Below, in pieces: positions 41,305 to 49,789 of a stretch of DNA of 64,000 bases. This stretch comes from Ktedonobacter robiniae. Lineage in GTDB: Bacteria > Chloroflexota > Ktedonobacteria > Ktedonobacterales > Ktedonobacteraceae. The position numbers were made by a program, and so were the translations under genes. The notes under the pieces were generated by a model that was not told the DNA's origin, searched no databases, and saw only the letters and a list, made by a program, of their open reading frames with translations. How positions within the stretch are numbered: the stretch's first letter is position 1; every line of letters begins with the position of its first letter. The stretch spans positions 3,106,001 through 3,170,000 of the forward strand of contig NZ_BNJG01000001.1 in NCBI RefSeq assembly GCF_016587375.1, read 5' to 3'.

Positions 41305-42618
41305 TTATGCCAGACCTACGCGTTTGAAGGAGGTATCGACATGCTTGGTGTAGAAGTCGGTATTGGTCAACTCCTCTAGCTCGGGGCGGGAGAGGTACTG
41401 GGTAACCTCGCTATCGCTGCTCAGGGCATTGAGAAGGGCCGGACCCTGGATGGGACCTGTGCTAGCCATCGCCCAGACCTTCTTGGCGTTGCGCTGGACC
41501 ATCTTGTAGGCTTCCTGGCGGCCAACACCCTTATCGATGAGGGCTAGCAGGATGCGCTGCGAGAAGACGAGGCCACCCGTCATGCCCAGGTTGGCCAGCA
41601 TGCGCTCTTCGTCAACCTGCAGGCCATCGATGACATTGGTGAAGATATGCAGCATATAGTGGAGGATGGTGCAGGAATCTGGAATGATCACTCGCTCCGT
41701 CGAGGAGTGGCTGATGTCGCGCTCATGCCAGAGGGCCACATTCTCCATCGCCGTCACGGCGTAGCCACGCAACAGGCGAGCCAGGCCACAGATGCGCTCA
41801 CAGAGCTCGGGATTGCGCTTATGGGGCATGGCGGAAGAGCCCTGCTGACCAGAGCCAAAGGGCTCGAAGGCCTCGCTAAGCTCGGTACGCTGCAAGTGGC
41901 GAATCTCCTGCGCCATCTTCTCAAGCGAGCCGCCAACCTGTGCCAGGGCGGTAATAAAGTGCGCGTGGCGGTCGCGTTGGACCACCTGGTTAGAGATGGG
42001 AGCCACGCCCAGGCCCATCTGCTCGCAGACAAATTCCTCGATGTGTGGTGGAATTGTGGCATGCGTGCCAACTGCTCCCGAGATCTTGCCGACCGAGACC
42101 TGCTCAATCGCGGCCGCCAGGCGCTGCTGGTGTCGTTTGAGTTCATCGTACCAGAGGGCCAGTTTCAGACCAAAGGTGAGGGGTTCGGCATGGATACCGT
42201 GCGAGCGTCCAGCCATCAGGGTATACTTATATTTCTTTGCCGCCTCGCCGACGACCTCAACCAGTTTGGCCAGGGAGGCGCTCAGGAGTTCGCCGGCATC
42301 TTTCATCTGGGCCGCCAGGCCAGTATCCAGCACATCGGAGGAGGTCATGCCCAGGTGGATAAAGCGGCCCTCGGGTCCCAGTTGCTCCTGAATTGAGCGC
42401 AGGAACGAGATCACATCGTGATGGGTCTCGCGTTCGATCTCCTTCATCCGCTCCGCGTTATAGCGCGCATTGCGAATCTTGGCGATATCTTCAGCGGGAA
42501 TGACTCCATCTTTAGCCCAGCCTTCACAGGCGAGCAGTTCAACCTGGAGCCATTTGTCGGTCTTATTCTTATCGGACCAGATAGCAGCCATCTCTGGCAG
42601 TGTATAGCGTTCAATCAT
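41305..42618 (-). CDS. purB: Adenylosuccinate lyase
   Basis: The 437-residue fumarase/aspartase-superfamily enzyme has the signature GSSAMPHKRNPELCE near residues 260-274 (mobile catalytic loop), TSSDVLDTGLAAQ near 90-102 and AGRSHGIHAEPLTFG near 135-150. It acts twice in purine synthesis, cleaving SAICAR and adenylosuccinate. The ATG at 42618 is preceded by a weak site. Confidence 0.95.
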   Translation of the reverse strand: MIERYTLPEMAAIWSDKNKTDKWLQVELLACEGWAKDGVIPAEDIAKIRNARYNAERMKEIERETHHDVISFLRSIQEQLGPEGRFIHLGMTSSDVLDTGLAAQMKDAGELLSASLAKLVEVVGEAAKKYKYTLMAGRSHGIHAEPLTFGLKLALWYDELKRHQQRLAAAIEQVSVGKISGAVGTHATIPPHIEEFVCEQMGLGVAPISNQVVQRDRHAHFITALAQVGGSLEKMAQEIRHLQRTELSEAFEPFGSGQQGSSAMPHKRNPELCERICGLARLLRGYAVTAMENVALWHERDISHSSTERVIIPDSCTILHYMLHIFTNVIDGLQVDEERMLANLGMTGGLVFSQRILLALIDKGVGRQEAYKMVQRNAKKVWAMASTGPIQGPALLNALSSDSEVTQYLSRPELEELTNTDFYTKHVDTSFKRVGLA

Positions 42619-42940
42619 GGCAGTCTGATATAACCTCAGTTTGTGTTAGTGGGGGTGACATTTTCGTCCGCTGTAAGTGTATCACATCCCCACTCTGAGC
42701 AAAACTCATCTTCGCGCCTGCGACGCTCGGGGTAAGGGTGTGGTGATGTGAGGGCATAGAGGAGTGCCAAAAAGTGTTATCTATGGTAGAATATGAGCGA
42801 AAAAGCGTATGGGAGAGGACCAGTACCAAAAGTTTGGCCCCTCTGGACGCACATAAACGCAGGGAATACTGCATGCTCCTATTCTGTTCTCTATAGGGAG
42901 AGGGATAGGTTATTATTGTGGCTGATCAGTGCCATGCATC
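42619..42940. other. Intergenic region upstream of purB
   Basis: Divergent upstream region of purB and rpmE. Short open frames here (for example 42793-43050 plus) have no ribosome-binding site or family. I see no RNA gene. Confidence 0.4.
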
Positions 42941-43001
42941 TTGACGTGGCGAGACCAGACATGTACAATCTTCTCACACGTAGAGATCAGACAAGTATAA
43001 T
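42941..43001 (+). promoter_or_regulatory. Promoter region of rpmE with a duplicated -10 unit
   Basis: TTGACG (42941-42946) and TACAAT (42964-42969) are 17 bases apart. A 32-base unit containing the -10 (about 42951-42982) is repeated directly after it, giving a second TATAAT at 42996-43001. Confidence 0.65.
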
Positions 43002-43176
43002 CTTCTCCTACGCAAAAAAACTTATCCGTGAAAGCGGAAGCTCAACTTGAGCGAAGGGGTTTAGTCGTTCCTCTTATGAAAAATGGCTCCCCGTAAGGGG
43101 AAAGGGAAAAGAAAGGAGCGGCTTTGTTCCCTCACATGGCGAGCAGCCAGGAGTCTCCACAAGGCCGATTTGGTAG

Positions 43177-43386
43177 ATGAAACAAGGAATCCATCCAAAC
43201 GTTATTGAAGCCACAGTGAGCTGTGCCTGTGGCAGCACTTTCAAGACCTTGAGCGTTAAGCCCGTCCTCAAAGTTGACGTGTGCTCAAAGTGCCACCCGT
43301 TCTTCACTGGTCAGCAGCGTATTCTAGACACCGCTGGCCGTGTGGAGCGCTTCCGCAAGCGCTTTAGCTTGGAAGAAGAAGAATAG
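43177..43386 (+). CDS. rpmE: 50S ribosomal protein L31
   Basis: The 69-residue protein is a zinc-type L31: [21 protein letters not shown], with the Cys pair near 16-18 and the second pair in [12 protein letters not shown] near 35-46, and the RVERFRKRF helix. It binds the large subunit at the intersubunit bridge. A strong promoter lies 210 bases upstream, leaving a long leader that could carry autoregulation, and a true intrinsic terminator follows. Confidence 0.95.
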   Translation: MKQGIHPNVIEATVSCACGSTFKTLSVKPVLKVDVCSKCHPFFTGQQRILDTAGRVERFRKRFSLEEEE

Positions 43387-43400
43387 GCCTTTTGCTTATG

Positions 43401-43447
43401 GAAAAGGGATAAAGGAGACCTCCTGGAGGTCCTTTATCCCTTTTTTG
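43401..43447 (+). terminator. Intrinsic terminator of rpmE
   Basis: AAAAGGGATAAAGGA... pairs with TCCTTTATCCC (one 2-base bulge) and is followed by TTTTTT. Confidence 0.88.
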
Positions 43448-43465
43448 CAGTCTGTGAGATGGTTG

Positions 43466-43561
43466 ATGCATCCAGTAAGATCTTATTCCGAAACCCAACG
43501 TCACTTACGTGCCTAGCGCTCCGCGCTCAGGGTTTTCGGATCAGAAGTAAGATGGATGCAC
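43466..43561 (+). repeat. Palindromic dispersed repeat, copy 3
   Basis: GCATCCAGTAAGATCTTATT at the left end and AGAAGTAAGATGGATGC at the right are inverted relatives, and CCGAAACCC pairs with GGGTTTTCGG inside. It is the best-preserved copy of the family and lies just upstream of a glycosyltransferase gene. Confidence 0.78.
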
Positions 43562-43573
43562 CGATTTTAGGGG

Positions 43574-45073
43574 GTGAGTTACCTGGTGAAGCAACGCACC
43601 ATATTGTTCCTGATCGCGGATACTGGAGCCGGGCATCGTAGTGCTGCCAATGCCATTCATAATGCGATCAAACTTATTTCGCAGCAAGAGCAGGAAGCCT
43701 GGCAGGCGCAACAGGTAAACCAGCACACTGATTCAGAAACGACAGGCGCTACCAGCAAGGCTACGAACTCCTTACCCGAACCGACAAACTACCGCGTTGA
43801 GATCGTAGATGTCTTTGAAGAGTATAGCCGCTTCCCGCTACGTGAGGCCGTCAAGCTCTATGGCCCAACCATTCGCTATAATCCTAAACTCTTTGGCGAT
43901 GTCTTTCATTTAAGCAACCAGGAGGGAACGGTCAAGGCCGTTCAAACGCTGGCTACGCCTCTGATCCTCAATGGACTCATGCGCTTGATTACCAGCGTCC
44001 AGCCAGATATCATCGTTTCTATTCACCCACTGCTCAATCATGTAACGGTGCATGCCTTACAGGAGTTGGGCCTGAAAATTCCCTTCTTGACCGTGGTCAC
44101 CGACCTGGTAACGATCCACTATACCTGGTTTGCCGAAGGGGCCGATGCCTATATTGTGCCCACCGAGGAGGCAAAGCGGCTCTACTTGCAGCGCGGATTG
44201 GACCCTAAGCGCTTGCATATGCTTGGCATGCCCATTGACCCCAAATTTACCTTGCCCACCGAGGAGAAAGAGGCGTTACGCAAGCGCTTTAATCTCCAGA
44301 ACGATCTGCCGACGGTTCTGCTGGTTGGTGGTGGTGATGGCGCAGGCGGCTTGCAAGCTGCCGTCAAGGCTATTTCACAGGCGCGTCTCCCCGTACAACT
44401 GATGGTGGTGACCGGACGTAACCGTCGTCTCTACGCGCATCTCCAGCGCACGCGTTCAAACTTCCATGTCCCGGCGAAGATCTTTGGTTTTGTGCATAAT
44501 ATGCCGGAGTTGATGCGAGCCGCCGATATTATCGTAACTAAGGCGGGTCCCGGCACGATCTGTGAGGCGCTCTCCTGTGATCTGCCAATCATCCTCAGTG
44601 GCTATGTACCTGGGCAGGAAGAGGGCAATGTTGAGTTCGTGCTCCATAATGATCTGGGGGTACTCGCGCTGGACCCACGCACACTGGTGAACGAGTTGCG
44701 CAAACTCATTAAACCTGGTTCCGAGATCTTGCAGAGGCGCCTGGCGAATGCGCGCAACATCAGCCGTGCGCGCGCCTCCTTCGATATCGCGCAATGCATT
44801 TTGAGCTACCTTCCCACGCCCGAGACCGGAAGCATCTGGCAGTCGCGGCAGTGGCAGCGGCAGCAACAGCGTCTCTCTGGTCGCCTGCGTTCCTCGATCC
44901 GCATTCGACGCCAGGGGGTGCGCGTGCGTCGCCCGGTGATAAGCAAGACGCTACTACGCAATCCAGTAATGCGTCGTTTCGCGCGTACGCGTGACATCTC
45001 AGAGAACAGCACAACGCTGGATACCTCTCCGAACGAGCGTGCGGTTAAACGCTTCAGAAGGATACGTCGATAG
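43574..45073 (+). CDS. MGDG-synthase/MurG-like glycosyltransferase
   Basis: The 499-residue GT-B enzyme belongs to the GT28 group. The N-terminal MGDG-synthase domain has ILFLIADTGAGHRSAANAI at about 9-27 with the GxGH loop. The C-terminal nucleotide-sugar site (GGGDGAGGLQAAVKAI near 257-272, KAGPGTICEALSCDLPIIL near 322-340) is well conserved. It likely glycosylates diacylglycerol to make membrane glycolipids. The start may be GTG 43574 or the GTG at 43586, which has AGGGGGTGAG upstream. A strongly basic tail of about 85 residues (RLSGRLRSSIRIRRQGVR...) follows the domain and may contact the membrane. Confidence 0.85.
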   Translation: MSYLVKQRTILFLIADTGAGHRSAANAIHNAIKLISQQEQEAWQAQQVNQHTDSETTGATSKATNSLPEPTNYRVEIVDVFEEYSRFPLREAVKLYGPTIRYNPKLFGDVFHLSNQEGTVKAVQTLATPLILNGLMRLITSVQPDIIVSIHPLLNHVTVHALQELGLKIPFLTVVTDLVTIHYTWFAEGADAYIVPTEEAKRLYLQRGLDPKRLHMLGMPIDPKFTLPTEEKEALRKRFNLQNDLPTVLLVGGGDGAGGLQAAVKAISQARLPVQLMVVTGRNRRLYAHLQRTRSNFHVPAKIFGFVHNMPELMRAADIIVTKAGPGTICEALSCDLPIILSGYVPGQEEGNVEFVLHNDLGVLALDPRTLVNELRKLIKPGSEILQRRLANARNISRARASFDIAQCILSYLPTPETGSIWQSRQWQRQQQRLSGRLRSSIRIRRQGVRVRRPVISKTLLRNPVMRRFARTRDISENSTTLDTSPNERAVKRFRRIRR

Positions 45074-45192
45074 TAACCAGCAGAGGCGTCATTGGTTGGC
45101 ATGAAGACTGATGACCCTTTATATCACTCTTTGTATCAATCTTTATATATAACACGCTCTATGAGATGTGCGCCCTATTAAAGGAGATCGTT

Positions 45193-46158
45193 ATGGCCAG
45201 GTTTTATTATGGTGGGCAGGCGGTGATTGAAGGGGTCATGATGCGGGGAAAGACGTCTTTCGCGGTCGCGATGCGCAAGGCTGATCAAAGTATCTATGTG
45301 TATGAGGAGCCGCTGCCAGAGCGCCTTCGTAGTAAGTTTTTTAGCTTGCCCTTTGTGCGTGGCATATTGCTGCTCTGGGAGACCCTGGTCCTCGGTTCAC
45401 GCATTATGACGCTTTCGGCCAATGTTGCCTCCGAAGAGCCTGGCACTGAGTCCGATAATCAGGCAACCGCGAAGGCAGAGCAGGCCCCTGCCAATGAAGA
45501 TCCAACGAAGATGAGTGGATCGATGACCTTCTCGCTGGTTATCTCCATGACTATCGCGGTGGCAATCTTTTTTGTGGGTCCGCTGGTGGTAACGAATCTC
45601 CTGGGGCACTGGATTGGCACAGGCTGGCTAAGCCTTATCCTGGAGGGGGTCCTACGCCTGGCACTCTTGATTGGCTATCTCCTTCTGATCGGTCGCGTGC
45701 CTGATATTCAGCGCGTTTTTGGCTATCACGGAGCCGAGCACAAGGCAATTAACGCTATGGAACACGGCGACCCGCTGGATGTCGCGCATGTGCGCGCTGC
45801 CACGCGTGTGCATACGCGTTGTGGGACCGGCTTCTTGCTGATTGTCGCGGTCCTCTCGATCTTCGTCTTTGCCCTGGTGGTGACGCCCTCGCTGCCGATT
45901 AAACTTCTATCGCGTATTGTACTTGTGCCGATTGTGGCATCCATCGCGTACGAATTGATGCGCCTGGGCGCGGCTAACTATCGTTTGCGCCTGGTACGCT
46001 GGTTGCTTGCCCCTGGCCTGGCCTTGCAGAGCTTGACAACGCGCGAGCCGGATGATGCAATGATTGAATGCTCGATTGCTGCTCTGCAACGCGTACTGAA
46101 GAACGACCAGAAGGCGGAAGCTGGGGCGCAAGAGCCCGCGCCGCTTGTGACGGCCTAG
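45193..46158 (+). CDS. DUF1385 family membrane protein
   Basis: The 321-residue product starts at MARFYYGGQAVIEGVMMRGK; AAAGGAG lies 7 bases before ATG 45193. The opening block (YYGGQAVIEGVMMRG) and the central GYHGAEHKAINAMEHG near 185 are the DUF1385 signatures. Three to four membrane segments lie at about 125-150, 155-180, 215-240 and 245-260. Family function is unknown. In many bacteria DUF1385 genes lie beside prfA and rpmE; here rpmE is only 1.8 kb upstream. Confidence 0.88.
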   Translation: MARFYYGGQAVIEGVMMRGKTSFAVAMRKADQSIYVYEEPLPERLRSKFFSLPFVRGILLLWETLVLGSRIMTLSANVASEEPGTESDNQATAKAEQAPANEDPTKMSGSMTFSLVISMTIAVAIFFVGPLVVTNLLGHWIGTGWLSLILEGVLRLALLIGYLLLIGRVPDIQRVFGYHGAEHKAINAMEHGDPLDVAHVRAATRVHTRCGTGFLLIVAVLSIFVFALVVTPSLPIKLLSRIVLVPIVASIAYELMRLGAANYRLRLVRWLLAPGLALQSLTTREPDDAMIECSIAALQRVLKNDQKAEAGAQEPAPLVTA

Positions 46159-46181
46159 TTAACCTGGCGTGTATGTTCTTT

Positions 46182-46248
46182 CTGGGTAGGAGGATGTGTG
46201 CATCGTGGCGGCTTGCGGCCGCCACGATGCACACATCCTCCTACCCAG
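46182..46248 (+). terminator. 31-bp perfect hairpin after the DUF1385 gene
   Basis: Arms 46182-46212 and 46218-46248 pair perfectly over 31 bases with a 5-base loop. It lies 24 bases after the stop codon. Confidence 0.75.
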
Positions 46249-46278
46249 GCGAGCGCCGCAGGCGCGAGAGGTCACGCA
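46249..46278 (+). repeat. 30-base tail module abutting the DUF1385 hairpin
   Basis: It is near-identical to 3252-3281, and in both cases begins at the first base after the right hairpin arm. Confidence 0.7.
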
Positions 46279-46313
46279 AAATATACCTTGTAAATGGGAA
46301 GGAAAACGCACCA

Positions 46314-47042
46314 GTGACGCAATCACAATCAAATCAGGTCGCTCTACCTCCTGGTGAGAGACCTGAAGATAAAAATATCAAGGCCTTTGCCGCGGTTGAG
46401 CAGGCTGAACTAGAGCAGCAGCAAGCCTCCTCTCCATCTCGGACGGTCAAATTTTCATTTTGGCGTTGGGGCACCAGTGGCGTCGCGCGCCTCCTCTATC
46501 GCTACTGGACGCGTATCGCCGTGCACCTCTGCCCGGAGGATTCGCTGGGGGAGCGCATCGCCCATGCTTTGCGCGTTCCGCTGCCCGATAAGCTCAATAT
46601 GAGCTGGGTGAACAGTCATCTCGCGGTTGGTGGTCGCGTACGCCCCGAAGATATTGCGGCACTGGCGAAGGTTGGGGTAACTCATGTCGTCGATACGCGT
46701 GCAGAGTATTGTGATGATGCGGAAGCCATGCGTGCACAGGGAATTGAGCTTTTGTATCTGCCCGCGCCTGACACCTGGCCGCTGAGCGTGGAGCAGTTGC
46801 TAGAGGGATCGCGCTGGGTCAATGCGCAACTGCAAAAGGATGGACGGGTCCTGATCCACTGTGAGCATGGAGTAGGGCGCAGCGTATTGCTAACCTGTTC
46901 CGCGCTGGTATATGGAGGCATGCATGCCTCGGAGGCGCTTGAACTGGTGCAGCGCCAGCGCTGGCAGGCCGCGCCCAATGGTCGTCAGATCGCGCGCTTA
47001 CGCGAATTTGAAGTGGCCTGCAAGTCGCTGCCAAGAGCATAA
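46314..47042 (+). CDS. Dual-specificity-type protein phosphatase
   Basis: The product has 242 residues from GTG 46314, with GGAAGGAAAA upstream; the frame to 46068 overlaps DUF1385 and the hairpin and is unlikely. A charged N-terminus of about 50 residues and an amphipathic stretch precede a DSP-like domain from about 100: NSHLAVGGRVRPEDIAALAKVGVTHVVDTR, and the catalytic loop HCEHGVGRSVLLTCSAL (HCxxGxxRS) near 182-198. It dephosphorylates protein or lipid phosphates. Its end overlaps the converging HAD gene by 58 bases. Confidence 0.85.
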   Translation: MTQSQSNQVALPPGERPEDKNIKAFAAVEQAELEQQQASSPSRTVKFSFWRWGTSGVARLLYRYWTRIAVHLCPEDSLGERIAHALRVPLPDKLNMSWVNSHLAVGGRVRPEDIAALAKVGVTHVVDTRAEYCDDAEAMRAQGIELLYLPAPDTWPLSVEQLLEGSRWVNAQLQKDGRVLIHCEHGVGRSVLLTCSALVYGGMHASEALELVQRQRWQAAPNGRQIARLREFEVACKSLPRA

Positions 47043-47872
47043 CGTTCGATTGCTTCAGCAACGCCATCCTCGGCGTTGCTGGCGGTGATCGCCTTCGCCG
47101 CCTCGCGTACCTTCGCGCGTGCCTGCCCCATCGCGACTCCCCAGCCCACGCTTTGCAGCATCTCGATATCGTTATTCCCATCTCCTATGGCCATAACCTG
47201 GTTGAGTGGAATAGCTAGATAGCTCGCCAACGCCTGGACACCGCTGGCCTTGGAGCAATGTTGATGCATGATGGATAGCTCGGCTGTGCGATAACTGCCC
47301 AGGGGAGTTGTATTCCAGGCGCACTCAAGGGCTGAGATCTCAGGAAGCATACGCTGAATAATCTCCTCCGATGTAAAGGCGACGACGCGTAGGGGGTCAG
47401 GCTGGCCGAGACAGCAGTGCTGATAATGCAGACGCCGGAGACCTTGCGCGACTTTGAGGTAGGGCGCGATCCAGGTCGTATCAAACTCCTCTGGGCCAGT
47501 CCAGGACTCCTCTTGCTCCTCATGGTAGTGGTGAATGATAGGCTGGACCTTGTGCCGAACCAGGATCTCCAGGGCCTGGTTCGCGATCTCGGCCTGCAAC
47601 TTTTGCGTATGGAAGATGCGTCCACCAGGATGCTCAAGGATCAGGGCGCCGTCATACATAATGATCGGGAGATCTATGCCCAGTTCGGAGGCGATATAGC
47701 CAGTGTTGACGTAGCGCCGGGCCGTAGCTAGCGTCACAATAATGCCTTCCTCGCGTGCCTGCTCTATCGCGGCGCGTGTACGCGGCGTGATGTGTTTGTG
47801 TGGGTCGAGGAGCGTACCATCAATATCGATTGCGATCATTTTGATAGGTGTGGGTGAAAGAGGTTGTTGCAT
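46985..47872 (-). CDS. Cof-type HAD hydrolase
   Basis: The 295-residue protein has HAD motif I MIAIDIDGTLLDPHKHITPRT near residues 12-32, motif II TLATARRY near 51-58 and motif IV IGDGNNDIEMLQSVGWGVAMGQA near 230-252, with a type IIB cap between. It is a phosphatase of sugar phosphates or flavin precursors. The gene overlaps the 3' end of the phosphatase gene on the other strand, so neither can lose sequence without affecting the other. Confidence 0.9.
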   Translation of the reverse strand: MQQPLSPTPIKMIAIDIDGTLLDPHKHITPRTRAAIEQAREEGIIVTLATARRYVNTGYIASELGIDLPIIMYDGALILEHPGGRIFHTQKLQAEIANQALEILVRHKVQPIIHHYHEEQEESWTGPEEFDTTWIAPYLKVAQGLRRLHYQHCCLGQPDPLRVVAFTSEEIIQRMLPEISALECAWNTTPLGSYRTAELSIMHQHCSKASGVQALASYLAIPLNQVMAIGDGNNDIEMLQSVGWGVAMGQARAKVREAAKAITASNAEDGVAEAIERYALGSDLQATSNSRKRAI

Positions 47873-48247
47873 AGCTTTTAGATAAATTATCTCATTCTAG
47901 TAGTTGATAGAGAAACTGCTCATATCTGTTGTATGGGATCTGCTATCCTCTATGCTCTGGCCTGGGTGCTAAGGAGTATTCCAGGTGCATAGTGCTCTTG
48001 TGCTTATTATAGGAAGTATGAAGCGACCTTGCAATGTTAAGCAAAAAAAGTACCGTGTGGGCGACGCTACGGAGTGCTTTAGCAGCGTCGGCCAACTTCC
48101 ATACTCTCTTTGTCGGCAGAGAAGAAGAATAAGAGCAGGGGTATCATACCCCTGGTATGGGGATGTCCTGGCATCATAAAATATGTATAGGCTTTTTTGT
48201 TTGGAACTAGATGGTAGAAAGATAGGGCGATACTGGTGGGTACGAAT
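47873..48247. other. Intergenic region with a short hairpin and a partial dispersed repeat
   Basis: No gene is supported; minus-strand frames here lack ribosome-binding sites. CGACGCT...AGCGTCG at 48062-48090 forms a 7-bp hairpin and includes GTGCTTTAGCAGCG, the complement of the dispersed repeat core (see 3136-3167). Confidence 0.45.
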
Positions 48248-49726
48248 ATGCAAGAAGAACAATTTGCTGAAATGGAACATACTCCTCACTTTGAGGTGAA
48301 TGATAGAGAGCAGAGTACTAAGATGGAGAGAACACAACCAGTGGATACGAGCGTGATTCAACCGCATATGCGCCATCACTGGATTGATAATGAGGACCTG
48401 CCGCTGTTGCCTGATATGCAGCCGGTTAGCACAGTGCGTGATAGCCTGTATGAATTGATCCCCCTGGGGCCACGCGAGATTAAGCTGATTGGAACCCCTG
48501 AGTTTCTCCGTTTGCAGCAGGTGAAGCAGCTTGGCTTTGTCTATCGTATCTGGCCGGGGGCGACGCATACACGCTATGAGCATAGTCTTGGTTGCTATCA
48601 CTTGACTGTGCGGGCCTTACGAGCGCTGCTCCAGCGTGGCGAGCGTGGTGGCTTGGATGGAGTCGCGGTCAGCAGCATCCAGGCGCTTGTCGTGGCGTCT
48701 CTGCTGCATGATATTGGTCACTATCCCTACTCGCACACGATTGAGGAGCTAGGTTCCCCGATTCTGTTGCACGAGCGTATCGGGCGCACGGTAATTGAGA
48801 AGAGTTCTATCGCGGATGTGCTGGAGCGCGACTATCATCTCTCGCCTGAGCGCGTAGCCGATTTCATTGATCCCCCCAAAAACCGGCAGCGCCATCCCGA
48901 TGATGAACTGCTCAGCCACCTCTTGAGTGGCCCCCTGGATGTCGATAAACTGGACTATCTGCCACGGGATGCGCGTGGCTGTAACGTCCCCTATGGAGGC
49001 GTGGATGTCTCGCGTCTGTTGGGGTCGTTGCTGGTGCATAAGGTAGATGGGAAGCGTAGCATCGTCGTTACGCATAAGGGTGTCAGTCCCCTGCATTCTC
49101 TCCTCCATGCGCGCCAGGAGATGTTTGACAACATCTACTGGCATCATACCAGCCGCGCCTTTCAGGTGATGCTGGTGCGCGCGGTCCAGGATGCGCTCCA
49201 AAGCGGACAATTGAAGGCGGACCAACTGGTGGGTCTGGATGACTACTCGCTGATGACCCTGCTGCGCAGCGAGCCAATGCCGCAGAGCACACGCGCCCTG
49301 GCTGAGAGCCTGACCAATCGCCAGCCACATAAAGTCGTGCTGGAGATCAGTCGCATGGCCGGTCGCTTCTTTAACCGCTTGGACGCGTTGTTCTGGGACG
49401 CGGAACGCAGACGGCGGGTGGAGTGCCAGCTAGGCGAGCGTCTCTCGCAGGTTCTGGATACCGAGATTGCCGAGCATGAGCTGCTCTTTGACATTCCGCG
49501 ACCGGAGAAGTGGGAGATGGATCTCAATATCGTGTTTGAGCATCCGCCTGTGGGCATGAAACCCTTTATGAGCTGGGTTGAGGTGACCGGGCTCCAGCCC
49601 GATGACCTGGCGCGTTATGAGCAGCACCAGCGCCGTATTCGCCTGGTGGTGTCGGAGCGCCTGCGGTCATCGTTGACCTCGCACCGCGACGATATTGTTC
49701 TGCCCACCCTGGAAGAACTAGTATAA
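48248..49726 (+). CDS. HD-superfamily phosphohydrolase (dNTPase-like)
   Basis: The product has about 492 residues from ATG 48248, which has GGTGGG 7 bases upstream; the GTG at 48236 is an alternative. After an acidic 50-residue leader, the HD domain reads FLRLQQVKQLGFVYRIWPGATHTRYEHSLG near 88-117 and LLHDIGHYPYSHTIEE near 157-172. A later DVDKLDYLPRDARG block near 235 completes the pattern of the YdhJ/SAMHD-like group. Such enzymes hydrolyse dNTPs or similar. It ends within the foot of a 31-bp hairpin. Confidence 0.9.
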   Translation: MQEEQFAEMEHTPHFEVNDREQSTKMERTQPVDTSVIQPHMRHHWIDNEDLPLLPDMQPVSTVRDSLYELIPLGPREIKLIGTPEFLRLQQVKQLGFVYRIWPGATHTRYEHSLGCYHLTVRALRALLQRGERGGLDGVAVSSIQALVVASLLHDIGHYPYSHTIEELGSPILLHERIGRTVIEKSSIADVLERDYHLSPERVADFIDPPKNRQRHPDDELLSHLLSGPLDVDKLDYLPRDARGCNVPYGGVDVSRLLGSLLVHKVDGKRSIVVTHKGVSPLHSLLHARQEMFDNIYWHHTSRAFQVMLVRAVQDALQSGQLKADQLVGLDDYSLMTLLRSEPMPQSTRALAESLTNRQPHKVVLEISRMAGRFFNRLDALFWDAERRRRVECQLGERLSQVLDTEIAEHELLFDIPRPEKWEMDLNIVFEHPPVGMKPFMSWVEVTGLQPDDLARYEQHQRRIRLVVSERLRSSLTSHRDDIVLPTLEELV

Positions 49727-49787
49727 TATAAAGATAATGCGTGTGGGGTAGGCTTTGCCTACCCCACACGCATTATCTTTATATTAT
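49723..49787. terminator. 31-bp perfect hairpin between the HD and TPR genes
   Basis: Arms 49723-49753 and 49757-49787 pair perfectly over 31 bases with a TTT loop, and the stem includes the stop of the plus-strand gene. Both genes converge on it. Confidence 0.78.
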
Positions 49788-49789
49788 GT

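Noticed and set aside
42793..43050. 85-residue plus-strand frame before rpmE
   Set aside because: It spans the mapped promoter-like motifs and duplicated -10 unit and has no ribosome-binding site.
47969..48601. 210-residue minus-strand frame
   Set aside because: It overlaps the start of the HD hydrolase gene on the other strand, and its composition looks like a shadow.
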